The notes under the pieces: model-generated
Told to the model about the DNA's origin: nothing
What the model saw: the letters and a program-made list of their open reading frames with translations, nothing else
Databases searched by the model: none
DNA from: Flavobacteriaceae bacterium
GTDB lineage: Bacteria > Bacteroidota > Bacteroidia > Flavobacteriales > Flavobacteriaceae
DNA: 44,763 nt
Reading direction: 5' to 3'
Assembly: GCA_947461425.1 (NCBI GenBank)
Contig: CANHKZ010000006.1
Location: 1-44,763, forward strand
Shown here: positions 1 to 8,329 of the stretch, piece by piece
Layout: each line of letters begins with the position of its first letter
How positions within the stretch are numbered: position 1 is the first letter of the stretch
Made by a program: the position numbers and the translations under genes

Positions 1-98
1 GAGGTCAAGATGATTTTTAAATATTCTTTGACCAAGGCATAGGTTTTACCCGAACCGGCTGAGGCGTCGTAAATCGAAAAGGAGTGTCTTTGCATCAT
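1..98 (-). CDS. UvrD/RecB(AddA)-like helicase, N-terminal fragment (cut by window edge)
   Basis: The reverse strand from the ATG at 98 (or the adjacent ATG at 95) reads MMQRHSFSIYDASAGSGKTY and continues open off the left edge. ASAGSGKT is the Walker A loop of superfamily-1 UvrD/RecB-type helicases, placed at the extreme N-terminus as in AddA/RecB-like proteins of flavobacteria. Such proteins unwind and process DNA ends for recombinational repair. Only about 32 codons are present, so the nuclease domain and partner gene cannot be judged. The gene diverges from rbfA across an intergenic region holding a REP-like repeat. It was too short for the ORF track. Confidence 0.8.
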   Translation of the reverse strand, partial: MMQRHSFSIYDASAGSGKTYALVKEYLKIILT

Positions 99-137
99 TT
101 GGGTTTATAACTTATTCGGGAACTGAAAACGAAAATC

Positions 138-214
138 CTAGCCCTGATTACAGCGGCATCCTTTTCTGCCGGGGTTCGGCAGGAAAGATATAGCGTAAAG
201 CAGGAATAGCTTCT
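138..214. repeat. REP-like intergenic element, copy 1
   Basis: The element starts near CTAGCCCTGATTACAGCGG and ends near AAAGCAGGAATAGCTTC. Its centre is an 11-bp hairpin, CTTTTCTGCCG (161-171) / CGGCAGGAAAG (177-187), with one mismatch and a GGGTT loop. The left end (AGCCC..GAT) and right end (CAGGAATAGCT) match the ends of the element at 33266-33410 (AGCCCCAGAT ... CAGCTGGGATAGGCT), so I treat them as one family. It lies between the divergent helicase and rbfA genes, upstream of the rbfA promoter. Confidence 0.6.
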
Positions 215-238
215 CGAAATTTTGGTTCGATTTAAAAT

Positions 239-271
239 TTGCTCGAATAAAGTTTAAAAGTAGTATTTTTG
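239..271 (+). promoter_or_regulatory. rbfA promoter
   Basis: TTG (239-241), 22 bp, then TATTTTTG (264-271) fits the Bacteroidetes -33/-7 consensus. The -7 box ends only 4 nt before the rbfA ATG, which predicts a leaderless or nearly leaderless mRNA. Confidence 0.7.
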
Positions 272-275
272 CGTC

Positions 276-668
276 ATGGAAACAAATAGACAGAAAAAAA
301 TAGGCGGCGTTATCCAAAAAGATTTGGTGGATATCCTGCAAGGTGAAGTGAGAAAAAATGGAATAAACAATTTGATTATTTCTGTATCCAAAGTGGCCGT
401 GACCTCCGATTTGTCTGTTGCCACAGTATATTTAAGTATTTTTCCGCAGGAGAAAGCCAAAGAAACTTTAGTGGCAATTAAATCTAACGCTACTTTAATT
501 AAGCATGATTTGTCGCAACGCGTGCGATTGCAATTGCGCAAAGTGCCTAATTTAGTTTTCTTTATTGACGATTCATTAGACTATATCGAAAAGATTGACA
601 AAGCATTATCCAACAGAGACAACCCTATTGAAAACAGAGATCTTTTAGAAAAACGCAGACACTCTTAG
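276..668 (+). CDS. rbfA: 30S ribosome-binding factor RbfA
   Basis: A 130-residue protein of the RbfA family (KH-like fold), which binds the immature 30S subunit and helps mature the 5' end of 16S rRNA. The N-terminal RQKKIGGVIQKDL segment, the ATVYLSIFP strand and the VRLQLRKVPNLVFFIDDS motif are family hallmarks. The basic C-terminal tail (LEKRRHS) is typical. The ATG at 276 is the only sensible start because the conserved sequence begins at once. It sits 4 nt after a -7 box. The permease gene starts 1 nt after its stop, so the two are probably co-transcribed. Confidence 0.95.
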   Translation: METNRQKKIGGVIQKDLVDILQGEVRKNGINNLIISVSKVAVTSDLSVATVYLSIFPQEKAKETLVAIKSNATLIKHDLSQRVRLQLRKVPNLVFFIDDSLDYIEKIDKALSNRDNPIENRDLLEKRRHS

Positions 669-669
669 C

Positions 670-1869
670 TTGAATTTTCCACTCTACATAGCCAAACGAT
701 ACAGTGTTAGCAATAGCAAAAACAATGCTATTAACATCATTAATCGTATTGCTAGTATGGGAATTATTATTGGCGCACTCGCACTATTTGTGGTACTGTC
801 TGTTTTTAGTGGCTTAAAAGACTTTAGTCTTTCATTTACTAATGCAATTGATCCCGATTTGAAACTCCACTCCACTCTGGGAAAATCGATTTTTATTAGT
901 CCAGAACAAGAGCGCCAAATCAAACAAACTGACGGACTCGTTTCGTATTCCAAAATTATTGAAGAACGAGTGCTTTTTACCTTCGACGGCAAACAAGAAG
1001 TAACTTATTTAAAAGGTGTTGACAGTTTGTTTACCAAAGTAAATCCAATTCAAAAAAATCTTTTTAACGGCCAATGGTTGATGCCCAATACCAATCAAGT
1101 AGTGGTGGGTTACGGTATTGCCCAGAAATTCTCGATGGGATTGTTGGACTTTAACCGTCCGCTACAAGTTTTTGTGCCAAAACCCGGAAAAGGCGCAATT
1201 GAAAATCCGGGTCAAGCCTTCAATCAGTCGGATTTATTGCCCATTGGGATTTATACCATCAATGAAGATTTGGATTCCAAATATGTTTTTGCAGATTTGG
1301 GTCTTGCCCAAGAATTGATGGAATACCAACCCAATCAAGTTTCGGGATTGGAAATCAAAATTCAGAAAGGAGCCAACGAAAAAGTCATTATTGAACAATT
1401 GCGAACCATTTTCAATAATTCCGTTACTGTAAAAAACAGAGCGCAACTGAACGAATCGCTTTATAAAATGCTGAATACCGAGAATATTGCGGTCTACTTG
1501 ATTTTTACTTTGGTGATTGTGGTGGCGCTTTTCAACTTAATTGGCGCGCTTATTATGATGATTTTAGACAAAAAAGGAAACCTAAAAACCTTGTTCAACT
1601 TGGGTGTCGAAATCAAAGATTTGCGAAAAATATTCTTGCTGCAAGGAACCTTGTTGAGTGTCTTTGGTGGTTGCATAGGACTCCTTTTAGGAATTGGAAT
1701 TATACTTCTTCAACAGCAATTTCAGTTAATTATGATTACGCCAACACTTGCCTATCCAGTAGTTTTTACCCTTGAAAATGTTTTGATTGTTCTAGGAACG
1801 ATTATTTCTCTTGGCTTTATTGCTTCCTTAATTGCGAGTAGCCGTGTGAGTAAAAAATTATTGGAATAA
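670..1869 (+). CDS. LolC/LolE-like ABC transporter permease (FtsX/MacB family)
   Basis: A 399-residue inner-membrane permease starting at a TTG codon 1 nt after the rbfA stop. One transmembrane helix lies at about residues 27-48, followed by a large periplasmic (MacB-like) domain to about 265. Three more helices follow (about 270-295, 320-350 and 367-392). This is the LolC/LolE topology: with LolD the complex extracts lipoproteins from the inner membrane. No ATPase gene is adjacent, which is usual in flavobacteria. Which of LolC or LolE it corresponds to, or whether it serves another substrate, cannot be told from sequence. Confidence 0.85.
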   Translation: MNFPLYIAKRYSVSNSKNNAINIINRIASMGIIIGALALFVVLSVFSGLKDFSLSFTNAIDPDLKLHSTLGKSIFISPEQERQIKQTDGLVSYSKIIEERVLFTFDGKQEVTYLKGVDSLFTKVNPIQKNLFNGQWLMPNTNQVVVGYGIAQKFSMGLLDFNRPLQVFVPKPGKGAIENPGQAFNQSDLLPIGIYTINEDLDSKYVFADLGLAQELMEYQPNQVSGLEIKIQKGANEKVIIEQLRTIFNNSVTVKNRAQLNESLYKMLNTENIAVYLIFTLVIVVALFNLIGALIMMILDKKGNLKTLFNLGVEIKDLRKIFLLQGTLLSVFGGCIGLLLGIGIILLQQQFQLIMITPTLAYPVVFTLENVLIVLGTIISLGFIASLIASSRVSKKLLE

Positions 1870-1875
1870 GATTAT

Positions 1876-2868
1876 CTACACAAACTCATAACCCGCATAG
1901 ACCTCTTCAATTTCTTTCATTACATTAAACAATTCTTCTGCCTCATCAATAGTGACTAATTTTTGTTTGTAGTCTTTAAACGAATGAATGCCTTTGAAAT
2001 AGTTCGTATAATGCCGGCGCATTTCTACTATTCCCAAACGTTCTCCTTTCCATTCCATAGACCAAGTCAAGTGATTACGGGCCGCTTCCACTCTGTCTAT
2101 AAGAGTTGGTGATGGCAAATGTTCGCCCGTTTTAAAGTAATGTTTAATTTCGTTAAAAATCCAAGGATAACCAATGGCGGCGCGGCCAATCATAATCCCA
2201 TCAATACCGTATTCGTTTTTATAATGCAAGGCTTTTTCAGGGGAATCAATATCGCCGTTCCCAAAAATCGGCATGGTAATTCTAGGATTATTTTTCACAC
2301 GGGCAATGTGAGACCAATCGGAATGGCCTTTGTACATTTGAGCTCGTGTTCGCCCATGAATTGACAACGCTTGTACGCCAATGTCTTGTAAACGCTCTGC
2401 TACCTCATCAATATTAATTGAATTTTCGTCCCACCCCAAACGTGTCTTCACGGTAACCGGTAAATTGGTACTGTCAATTACAGCTTTGGTTAACCGAATC
2501 ATTAAATCCACGTCTTTCAAGACACCAGCACCAGCCCCTTTGCATACTACTTTTTTTACGGGACAACCAAAGTTGATGTCAATCAAATCAGGATGGACTG
2601 TCGAAACAATTTTAGATGACAATGCCATAGCTTCTTCATCTCCTCCAAAAATTTGGATACCAACAGGACGCTCGTAATCAAAAATATCCAATTTTTGACG
2701 GCTCTTGATCGCATCGCGAATTAACCCTTCTGAAGAAATAAATTCCGAATACATCATATCAGCGCCGTGCGTTTTACACAGTCTACGAAACGGCGGATCG
2801 CTCACGTCCTCCATAGGCGCGAGTAGTAAAGGAAAATCAGGTAATTCTATGTTGCCAATTTTAATCAA
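1876..2868 (-). CDS. dusB: tRNA-dihydrouridine synthase B
   Basis: A flavoenzyme that reduces uridine to dihydrouridine in the tRNA D-loop. Visible motifs are LLLAPMEDVSDPPFRRL (FMN-binding N-terminus), INFGCPVKKVVCKGAGAG containing the catalytic Cys, KTRLGWDE and GNGDI. The C-terminal helical domain contains MRRHYTNYFKG. The ORF-track start at 2886 (TTG) lies inside a perfect -7 box (TATCTTTG, 2891-2884). I therefore place the start at the TTG at 2868, giving MIKIGNIELPDF and 330 residues. The gene converges with the permease across a 6-nt gap. Confidence 0.93.
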   Translation of the reverse strand: MIKIGNIELPDFPLLLAPMEDVSDPPFRRLCKTHGADMMYSEFISSEGLIRDAIKSRQKLDIFDYERPVGIQIFGGDEEAMALSSKIVSTVHPDLIDINFGCPVKKVVCKGAGAGVLKDVDLMIRLTKAVIDSTNLPVTVKTRLGWDENSINIDEVAERLQDIGVQALSIHGRTRAQMYKGHSDWSHIARVKNNPRITMPIFGNGDIDSPEKALHYKNEYGIDGIMIGRAAIGYPWIFNEIKHYFKTGEHLPSPTLIDRVEAARNHLTWSMEWKGERLGIVEMRRHYTNYFKGIHSFKDYKQKLVTIDEAEELFNVMKEIEEVYAGYEFV

Positions 2869-2883
2869 GGTCCTGTTTTTTGG

Positions 2884-2891
2884 CAAAGATA
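2884..2891 (-). promoter_or_regulatory. dusB -7 box
   Basis: CAAAGATA on the + strand reads TATCTTTG on the minus strand, a perfect TAnnTTTG box 15 nt before the TTG at 2868. No clear -33 TTG is seen. The box decides against the ORF-track start. Confidence 0.55.
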
Positions 2892-2947
2892 GAAAAATTA
2901 GATTTTAGATTTTTTTTTACATTTAAGTTTAAATAGTATTATTTTTT

Positions 2948-3010
2948 ACTTCTAAACCATTAAGATAGTAAGCCTTAATTTTCTTAATATCTTAATGGTT
3001 TGAAAGAAGT
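2948..3010. repeat. Long intergenic inverted repeat upstream of lepA
   Basis: AAACCATTAAGATA (2954-2967) is mirrored perfectly by TATCTTAATGGTTT (2988-3001) around a 20-nt spacer. The flanks extend the pairing: ACTTCT (2948-2953) matches AGAAGT (3005-3010) after a 3-nt bulge. There is no U-tract directly after either arm, so it is not an ordinary terminator. It lies between the diverging dusB and lepA genes, upstream of the lepA -7 box. Confidence 0.7.
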
Positions 3011-3029
3011 AGTTTCCAAAGTTTTACCT

Positions 3030-3037
3030 TATATTTG
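3030..3037 (+). promoter_or_regulatory. lepA -7 box
   Basis: TATATTTG matches TAnnTTTG. The expected start of transcription is near 3042, giving a leader of about 67 nt. No well-placed -33 TTG is seen. Confidence 0.5.
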
Positions 3038-3043
3038 CAGATT

Positions 3044-3083
3044 AATAGCAGGCTTAAATTGCTATTGTCCCGAAGTTTCGGGA
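3044..3083 (+). promoter_or_regulatory. Double hairpin in the lepA 5' leader
   Basis: Two perfect stems follow each other: AATAGCA (3044-3050) / TGCTATT (3060-3066), and TCCCGAA (3068-3074) / TTCGGGA (3077-3083) with only GT between the arms. Both lie in the predicted leader. The second may be a dispersed palindrome rather than a lepA-specific signal. Confidence 0.45.
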
Positions 3084-3108
3084 TTGAACTTGATATTGAA
3101 ATTGAATA

Positions 3109-4905
3109 ATGAAACACATACGTAATTTTTGCATTATTGCGCACATTGACCACGGGAAAAGTACGCTAGCTGACCGATTACTTGGGGCAACTCAAACTGT
3201 AACGGCTCGTGAAGAAAAAGCACAATTGCTGGACAATATGGACTTAGAACGTGAGCGTGGAATTACCATAAAAAGTCACGCTATTCAGATGGAGTACACT
3301 TACAAAGGTGAAGAGTACATCTTGAACTTGATTGACACACCTGGGCATGTTGATTTTTCTTATGAAGTTTCAAGAAGTATTGCTGCTTGCGAAGGCGCTT
3401 TATTGATTGTAGATGCAGCGCAAAGTATTCAGGCACAAACGATTTCAAATTTATATTTGGCTTTGGAAAACGACTTGGAAATTATTCCGGTGTTGAACAA
3501 AGTAGATTTACCAAGTGCCAACCCAGAAGAGGTTAGCGACGATATTATTGATTTATTAGGTTGCAAACTAGAAGATATTATTCATGCTTCGGGAAAAACT
3601 GGTTTTGGAGTCGAAAATATTTTAGCTGCCATTATCGAAAAAATTCCTGCGCCAAAAGGGAACAAAGACGAACCATTACAAGCGTTGATTTTTGACTCTC
3701 ATTATAATCCTTTTCGCGGAATTGAAGTTATTTTTCGTGTGATAAATGGCGAAATCAAAAAAGGGCAAAAAATTAAATTCATGGCTACTGGCAATGAATA
3801 TTTTGCTGATGAAATTGGTACTTTAAAGTTGAATCAAGTTCCAAAACAAGTAGTTTCGGCAGGAGATGTTGGGTATTTGATCTCAGGAATTAAAGAAGCC
3901 AAAGAAGTAAAAGTAGGAGACACTTTGACGGATGCCAAAGATCCAACCACAAATATGATTACGGGTTTTGAAGACGTAAAGCCAATGGTTTTTGCTGGAA
4001 TTTACCCTGTAGATACCGAGGATTATGAAGATTTACGTTCGTCTATGGAAAAACTACAATTGAACGATGCGTCCTTGGTTTTTGTAGCTGAAAGCTCGGC
4101 AGCTTTAGGATTTGGGTTCCGTTGTGGATTCTTAGGAATGTTGCATATGGAAATTATCCAAGAGCGTTTAGAACGGGAGTTTGACATGACGGTTATTACC
4201 ACGGTGCCTAACGTTTCGTATTTGGCTTACACCAAAAAAGATCCAGAAACACCCCTTATTGTGAACAATCCATCTGACTTACCGGAGCCGTCTAAATTAG
4301 ACCGAGTAGAAGAACCGTATATTAAAGCAACTATCATTACTAAAGCCGATTTCGTTGGAAACGTAATGAGTTTGTGTATTGAAAAACGCGGATTGATTAC
4401 CAACCAAACTTATTTGACTACCGAACGTGTGGAGTTGAATTTTGACATGCCTTTGGCCGAAATTGTATTTGATTTTTACGATCGTTTGAAAACGGTTTCT
4501 AAAGGATATGCGTCTTTTGATTATTCTCCTATTGGGATGCGAACCTCTAAATTGGTAAAATTAGATGTGCTTTTGAACGCTCAAACTGTGGATGCACTTT
4601 CCGCTCTAATTCACGAAGACAATGCGTATCATATTGGAAAAAAAATGACCGAAAAATTACGCGAATTAATTCCGAGACAGCAATTTGATATTCCAATTCA
4701 AGCGGCAATTGGGGCCAAAATTATTGCGCGTGAAACAATCAAAGCTTTACGTAAAGACGTTACCGCCAAATGTTATGGAGGTGATATTTCGCGTAAGCGT
4801 AAATTATTGGAAAAACAGAAAAAAGGGAAGAAACGTATGCGTCAAGTTGGAAACGTAGAGATTCCGCAAGAAGCCTTTATGGCGGTACTAAAACTGAACG
4901 ATTAA
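3109..4905 (+). CDS. lepA: Elongation factor 4 (LepA)
   Basis: A 598-residue translational GTPase that acts on ribosomes (back-translocation or initiation quality control). G-domain motifs are complete: [15 protein letters not shown] (G1), RGITIKS (G2), DTPGHVDF (G3) and NKVDLP (G4). EF-G-like domains II, III and V follow ([20 protein letters not shown]). The LepA-specific C-terminal domain ends in [15 protein letters not shown]. The length is the family norm. The gene stands alone between a structured leader and a short repeat-bearing gap. Confidence 0.98.
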   Translation: MKHIRNFCIIAHIDHGKSTLADRLLGATQTVTAREEKAQLLDNMDLERERGITIKSHAIQMEYTYKGEEYILNLIDTPGHVDFSYEVSRSIAACEGALLIVDAAQSIQAQTISNLYLALENDLEIIPVLNKVDLPSANPEEVSDDIIDLLGCKLEDIIHASGKTGFGVENILAAIIEKIPAPKGNKDEPLQALIFDSHYNPFRGIEVIFRVINGEIKKGQKIKFMATGNEYFADEIGTLKLNQVPKQVVSAGDVGYLISGIKEAKEVKVGDTLTDAKDPTTNMITGFEDVKPMVFAGIYPVDTEDYEDLRSSMEKLQLNDASLVFVAESSAALGFGFRCGFLGMLHMEIIQERLEREFDMTVITTVPNVSYLAYTKKDPETPLIVNNPSDLPEPSKLDRVEEPYIKATIITKADFVGNVMSLCIEKRGLITNQTYLTTERVELNFDMPLAEIVFDFYDRLKTVSKGYASFDYSPIGMRTSKLVKLDVLLNAQTVDALSALIHEDNAYHIGKKMTEKLRELIPRQQFDIPIQAAIGAKIIARETIKALRKDVTAKCYGGDISRKRKLLEKQKKGKKRMRQVGNVEIPQEAFMAVLKLND

Positions 4906-4906
4906 T

Positions 4907-4926
4907 AATTTACGATATACGAAGTT
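4907..4926. repeat. TTTACGA-type dispersed repeat after lepA
   Basis: AATTTACGATATACGAAGTT starts 2 nt after the lepA stop. The same words (AATTTACGA, CGATATACGA, TACGAAGTT) recur right after the transglycosylase stop at 37948-37982. The position directly behind stop codons in both places suggests a dispersed intergenic repeat. Confidence 0.5.
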
Positions 4927-4993
4927 AAAACTCAATAGCGAAAGTTGTTGGGTTTTGTGTTTTAATTTAGGAATCTATGCCTAAAAAACTTTG

Positions 4994-5001
4994 TACCTTT
5001 G
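4994..5001 (+). promoter_or_regulatory. thiL -7 box
   Basis: TACCTTTG matches TAnnTTTG and lies inside the ORF-track version of the gene, so translation must start downstream at 5027. No convincing -33 TTG. Confidence 0.55.
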
Positions 5002-5026
5002 CCCCTTTAAACTTTGCTACTCCATT

Positions 5027-6073
5027 ATGATTGAAGATAAAAACCAACAACTTACTAGCATTTCGCAATTAGGCGAATTTGGATTGATTGACCATTTGAC
5101 CAAAAACTTTGGTATTACACAGCCTTCTACTTTAAAAGGAATTGGAGACGATGCAGCAGTATTGGATTTTAAAGACAAAAAAGTAGTGGTTTCAACTGAT
5201 ATGCTTGTGGAAGGAGTGCATTTTGATTTGGCGTATATGCCTTTGAAGCATTTGGGCTACAAAGCAGTGGTTTCGAATGTATCGGACATCTGTGCGATGA
5301 ATGCTAAAGCGACACAAATAACCGTTTCTATTGCTGTTTCTAATCGTTTTCCACTAGAAGCTTTAGAAGAATTGTTTGAAGGAATCACTTTGGCTGCTAA
5401 TGAATACAAAGTGGATGTTATTGGTGGAGATACAACCTCATCGCAAAAAGGATTGATCCTTTCGATTACGGCTATTGGCGAAGCTGACGAAGCCGAATTG
5501 ACCTATAGAAACGGAGCCAAGTCTACTGATTTATTGGTAGTAACTGGAGATCTTGGAGCGGCCTATATGGGATTGCAAGTTTTGGAAAGAGAAAAACAAG
5601 TATTTTTGGTGAACCCCAATTCACAACCTGATTTGGATGCCTACACCTATTTAATTGAACGCCAATTAAAACCCGAAGCCCGAAAAGACGTGCGTACTTT
5701 ATTACACGCTTTGGAAATCAAACCTACCTCCATGATTGATATTTCTGATGGATTGTCGTCTGAGATTATACATTTGTGCAAACAATCCAAAGTAGGTTGT
5801 AACTTATACGAAGACAAATTGCCTTTAGATCCTCAGTTTATCAATGTGTGTGAAGAATTTGATATCGACAGCACAACGGTTGCGATTAATGGAGGCGAAG
5901 ATTACGAATTACTTTTCACCATTGCGATGGAAGATTTTGACAAAATAAAAGGCAATCCTAATTTCTCTATTATTGGTCACATGACGCAAGAAAGCGAAGG
6001 CATCCATTTGGTTACCCGTGCCAATACTAAAATTTCATTGAAAGCGAGAGGCTGGAATCCTATTGCAGAATAA
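5027..6073 (+). CDS. thiL: Thiamine-monophosphate kinase
   Basis: ThiL phosphorylates thiamine monophosphate to thiamine diphosphate, the last step of cofactor synthesis. It is a PurM/HypE-type ATP-binding protein. Visible motifs are GIGDDAAVL, STDMLVEGVHFDL, VIGGDTTSS, MIDISDGLSSE and INGGEDYELLF, all in the order expected for ThiL. The ORF track starts at a TTG at 4991, but a -7 box covers 4994-5001. The ATG at 5027 (MIEDKNQQLTSISQLGEFG) gives a normal 348-residue protein with a leader of about 22 nt. No other thi genes are nearby. Confidence 0.93.
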   Translation: MIEDKNQQLTSISQLGEFGLIDHLTKNFGITQPSTLKGIGDDAAVLDFKDKKVVVSTDMLVEGVHFDLAYMPLKHLGYKAVVSNVSDICAMNAKATQITVSIAVSNRFPLEALEELFEGITLAANEYKVDVIGGDTTSSQKGLILSITAIGEADEAELTYRNGAKSTDLLVVTGDLGAAYMGLQVLEREKQVFLVNPNSQPDLDAYTYLIERQLKPEARKDVRTLLHALEIKPTSMIDISDGLSSEIIHLCKQSKVGCNLYEDKLPLDPQFINVCEEFDIDSTTVAINGGEDYELLFTIAMEDFDKIKGNPNFSIIGHMTQESEGIHLVTRANTKISLKARGWNPIAE

Positions 6074-6154
6074 TTTTTCTTGTAAAAACCAACAATACTT
6101 ATAAGTTCAAATAAATTTTTTTTAATTTATACCATCATCCTAAATTTTTAAAAC

Positions 6155-6703
6155 ATGAAAAAAATTTTAATTGTATTTTTTACGTTGAGTGCTTCAATTA
6201 TTTTTGGTCAGGAAATCGCTAAAAAAAACACAAAAATACTTTCTGAAAGGAAACACGAAATTAAGATTGGAGCGATTAAGCTTTTAGCTGGGCCTATTTT
6301 TGAGGGCACTTATGAGTATATTTATTCAAAAGATTTTACATTTGGTTCTTCTATTTTGGTAGATTTTCAAAACGAAAATGTATGGGATGAAAATTTTTCT
6401 TTAACCCCTTTTGCCCGTTTTTATTTTCAAGAAAGTAAAGAATATGGAGCAAAAGGTTTTTTTGTTGAAGGTTTTGCAAAATTAGCACTTGGCAAAAATG
6501 AATTATATAGCGAAATTAATTCCAACTATGAATCCGAAAAATTTACTGCAGGAGCACTAGGGTTGTCTTTGGGTAAAAAATGGATAAATCATTCAGGATT
6601 CGTTTTCGAATCATTAATTGGCTTCGGAAGAAGTATTGGAAATACTAATAATTCACCTGATGTTTTTTTTAGGGGTGACCTAAGTATTGGCTATAGATTT
6701 TAA
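6155..6703 (+). CDS. Small outer-membrane beta-barrel-like protein (DUF3575-like)
   Basis: A 182-residue protein with a Sec signal peptide (MKKILIVFFTLSASIIFGQ, cleavage after about residue 18). The rest alternates short hydrophobic strands and ends in aromatic SIGYRF, a terminal beta-signal of outer-membrane barrels. Stretches such as SLTPFARFYFQ and GFFVEGFAKLALG resemble DUF3575-type flavobacterial outer-membrane proteins; this is recognition by eye, not a search. The function is unknown. It stands alone after thiL and is closed by a strong terminator shared with glyS. Confidence 0.7.
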   Translation: MKKILIVFFTLSASIIFGQEIAKKNTKILSERKHEIKIGAIKLLAGPIFEGTYEYIYSKDFTFGSSILVDFQNENVWDENFSLTPFARFYFQESKEYGAKGFFVEGFAKLALGKNELYSEINSNYESEKFTAGALGLSLGKKWINHSGFVFESLIGFGRSIGNTNNSPDVFFRGDLSIGYRF

Positions 6704-6707
6704 ATTA

Positions 6708-6743
6708 AAAAGTCCCAAACTCAATTGAATTTGGGACTTTTTT
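6708..6743. terminator. Bidirectional terminator (OMP gene / glyS)
   Basis: AAAAGTCCCAAA (6708-6719) pairs with TTTGGGACTTTT (6730-6741) and is followed by Ts on the + strand. The A-run on the other side lets it serve glyS as well. Confidence 0.9.
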
Positions 6744-6774
6744 ATATCGTATTTCAACTATCTGAAATCGTACT

Positions 6775-8322
6775 TTAGTCGTTCATTTTCATCAACCAGT
6801 TTTTCATCGATACTTCATTTTCGATAATGTTTTTCAAGTCGGCAATGTTTACACGATCTTGTTTCATGCTATCTCTATGACGAATGGTAACCGTTTGGTC
6901 TTCGATAGTTTGATGATCAACAGTAATACAAAAAGGAGTTCCTAAGGCATCTTGTCTTCTATAACGTCTTCCAACCGCATCTTTTTCATCATAGGTTACA
7001 TTGAAATCCCATTTCAAATCGGCAATAATTTGGTGTGCAATTTCTGGTAATCCGTCTTTTTTAACCAATGGTAAAATCGCAGCTTTTGTTGGCGCTAAAA
7101 CTGATGGCAAACGCAACACAGTTCGTGTTGAACCATCTTCTAACGTTTCTTCTTTTAATGAAGTAGTAAAAACTGCCAAAAACATTCTGTCCAATCCAAC
7201 TGAAGTTTCTACCACATACGGTACATAATTTTGGTTCAATTCGGCATCAAAATACTGTAATTTTCTACCTGAAAATTGTTCGTGTGCTTTCAAATCGAAA
7301 TCAGTTCTTGAGTGAATTCCTTCTAATTCTTTGAATCCAAAAGGGAAATTAAACTCAATATCCGCAGCGGCATTAGCATAATGCGCTAATTTTTCGTGAT
7401 CGTGAAAACGGTAATTTTCTCTTCCTAAACCTAAAGACAAATGCCAGTTCAAACGAGCAGTTTTCCAATGTTCGTACCATTGCATTTCTTCGCCTGGACG
7501 TACAAAAAATTGCATTTCCATTTGTTCGAATTCACGCATACGGAAGATAAATTGTCTCGCTACTATTTCGTTTCTGAAGGCTTTCCCTGTTTGGGCAATT
7601 CCAAAAGGCACTTTCATTCGCCCTGATTTTTGAACGTTCAAAAAGTTAACAAAAATTCCCTGTGCTGTTTCTGGACGCAAGTACAAATCCATAGCTGTAT
7701 CCGCAGAAGCACCTAGTTTGGTTCCAAACATCAAATTGAATTGACGTACTTCAGTCCAATTTCTTGAACCTGATTCAGGACAGGCAATTTCCAACTCTTC
7801 GATTAAGGCTTTTACATCCGCTAAATCTTCATTACCTAAAGAGCGAGCCATTCTTTCTAGAATTTCTCTTTCCTTAGCTTTGTATTCCATCACACGGGCG
7901 TTGGTGGTTACAAACTCTTGTTGGTTAAACGCATCGCCAAAACGCACACGTGCTTTTTCAATTTCCTTGATGGCTTTTTGATTTAGCTTTTCAGCATAAT
8001 CTTCGATCAAAACATCGGCTCTATATCTTCTTTTCGAATCTTTATTGTCAATTAATGGATCGTTAAAAGCATCCACGTGACCTGAGGCTTTCCAAGTGGT
8101 TGGGTGCATCAAAATGGCTGCGTCCAAACCAACGATATTCTCATTCATCTGAACCATTGATTTCCACCAATATTCACGAATATTTTTCTTTAATTCTACT
8201 CCATTTTGTGCATAATCATATACCGCACTCAATCCATCGTATATTTCGCTTGACGGAAAAATAAATCCGTACTCTTTTGCATGCGAAACGACATTCTTAA
8301 ATAAATCTTCTTGTTTTGCCAT
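6775..8322 (-). CDS. glyS: Glycyl-tRNA synthetase (dimeric type)
   Basis: A 515-residue class II synthetase of the alpha2 type, which charges tRNA-Gly. The N-terminus carries the FIFPSSEIYDGLSAVYDYAQNG segment typical of this type. Motif 2 is FRNEIVARQFIFRMREFEQ and motif 3 is VVETSVGLDRMFLAVF. A C-terminal anticodon-binding domain covers about residues 400-515. The start is well set: the conserved sequence begins early, and a -7 box (TATTTTTG, 8337-8330) lies only 7 nt upstream, so the mRNA leader is very short. It diverges from comF. Confidence 0.97.
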   Translation of the reverse strand: MAKQEDLFKNVVSHAKEYGFIFPSSEIYDGLSAVYDYAQNGVELKKNIREYWWKSMVQMNENIVGLDAAILMHPTTWKASGHVDAFNDPLIDNKDSKRRYRADVLIEDYAEKLNQKAIKEIEKARVRFGDAFNQQEFVTTNARVMEYKAKEREILERMARSLGNEDLADVKALIEELEIACPESGSRNWTEVRQFNLMFGTKLGASADTAMDLYLRPETAQGIFVNFLNVQKSGRMKVPFGIAQTGKAFRNEIVARQFIFRMREFEQMEMQFFVRPGEEMQWYEHWKTARLNWHLSLGLGRENYRFHDHEKLAHYANAAADIEFNFPFGFKELEGIHSRTDFDLKAHEQFSGRKLQYFDAELNQNYVPYVVETSVGLDRMFLAVFTTSLKEETLEDGSTRTVLRLPSVLAPTKAAILPLVKKDGLPEIAHQIIADLKWDFNVTYDEKDAVGRRYRRQDALGTPFCITVDHQTIEDQTVTIRHRDSMKQDRVNIADLKNIIENEVSMKNWLMKMND

Positions 8323-8329
8323 AGTACTG

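Noticed and set aside
138-341. Minus-strand 67-codon ORF from the track
   Set aside because: It runs from the REP-like element into the start of rbfA on the opposite strand; its frame is explained by the repeat and by antisense to a real gene.
3044-3083. Riboswitch upstream of lepA
   Set aside because: Only two short stems are visible, with no conserved loop sequence of a known riboswitch class; kept only as a structured leader.
4991-5026. Upstream TTG start for thiL
   Set aside because: It overlaps the -7 box TACCTTTG; the ATG at 5027 gives the normal ThiL N-terminus.
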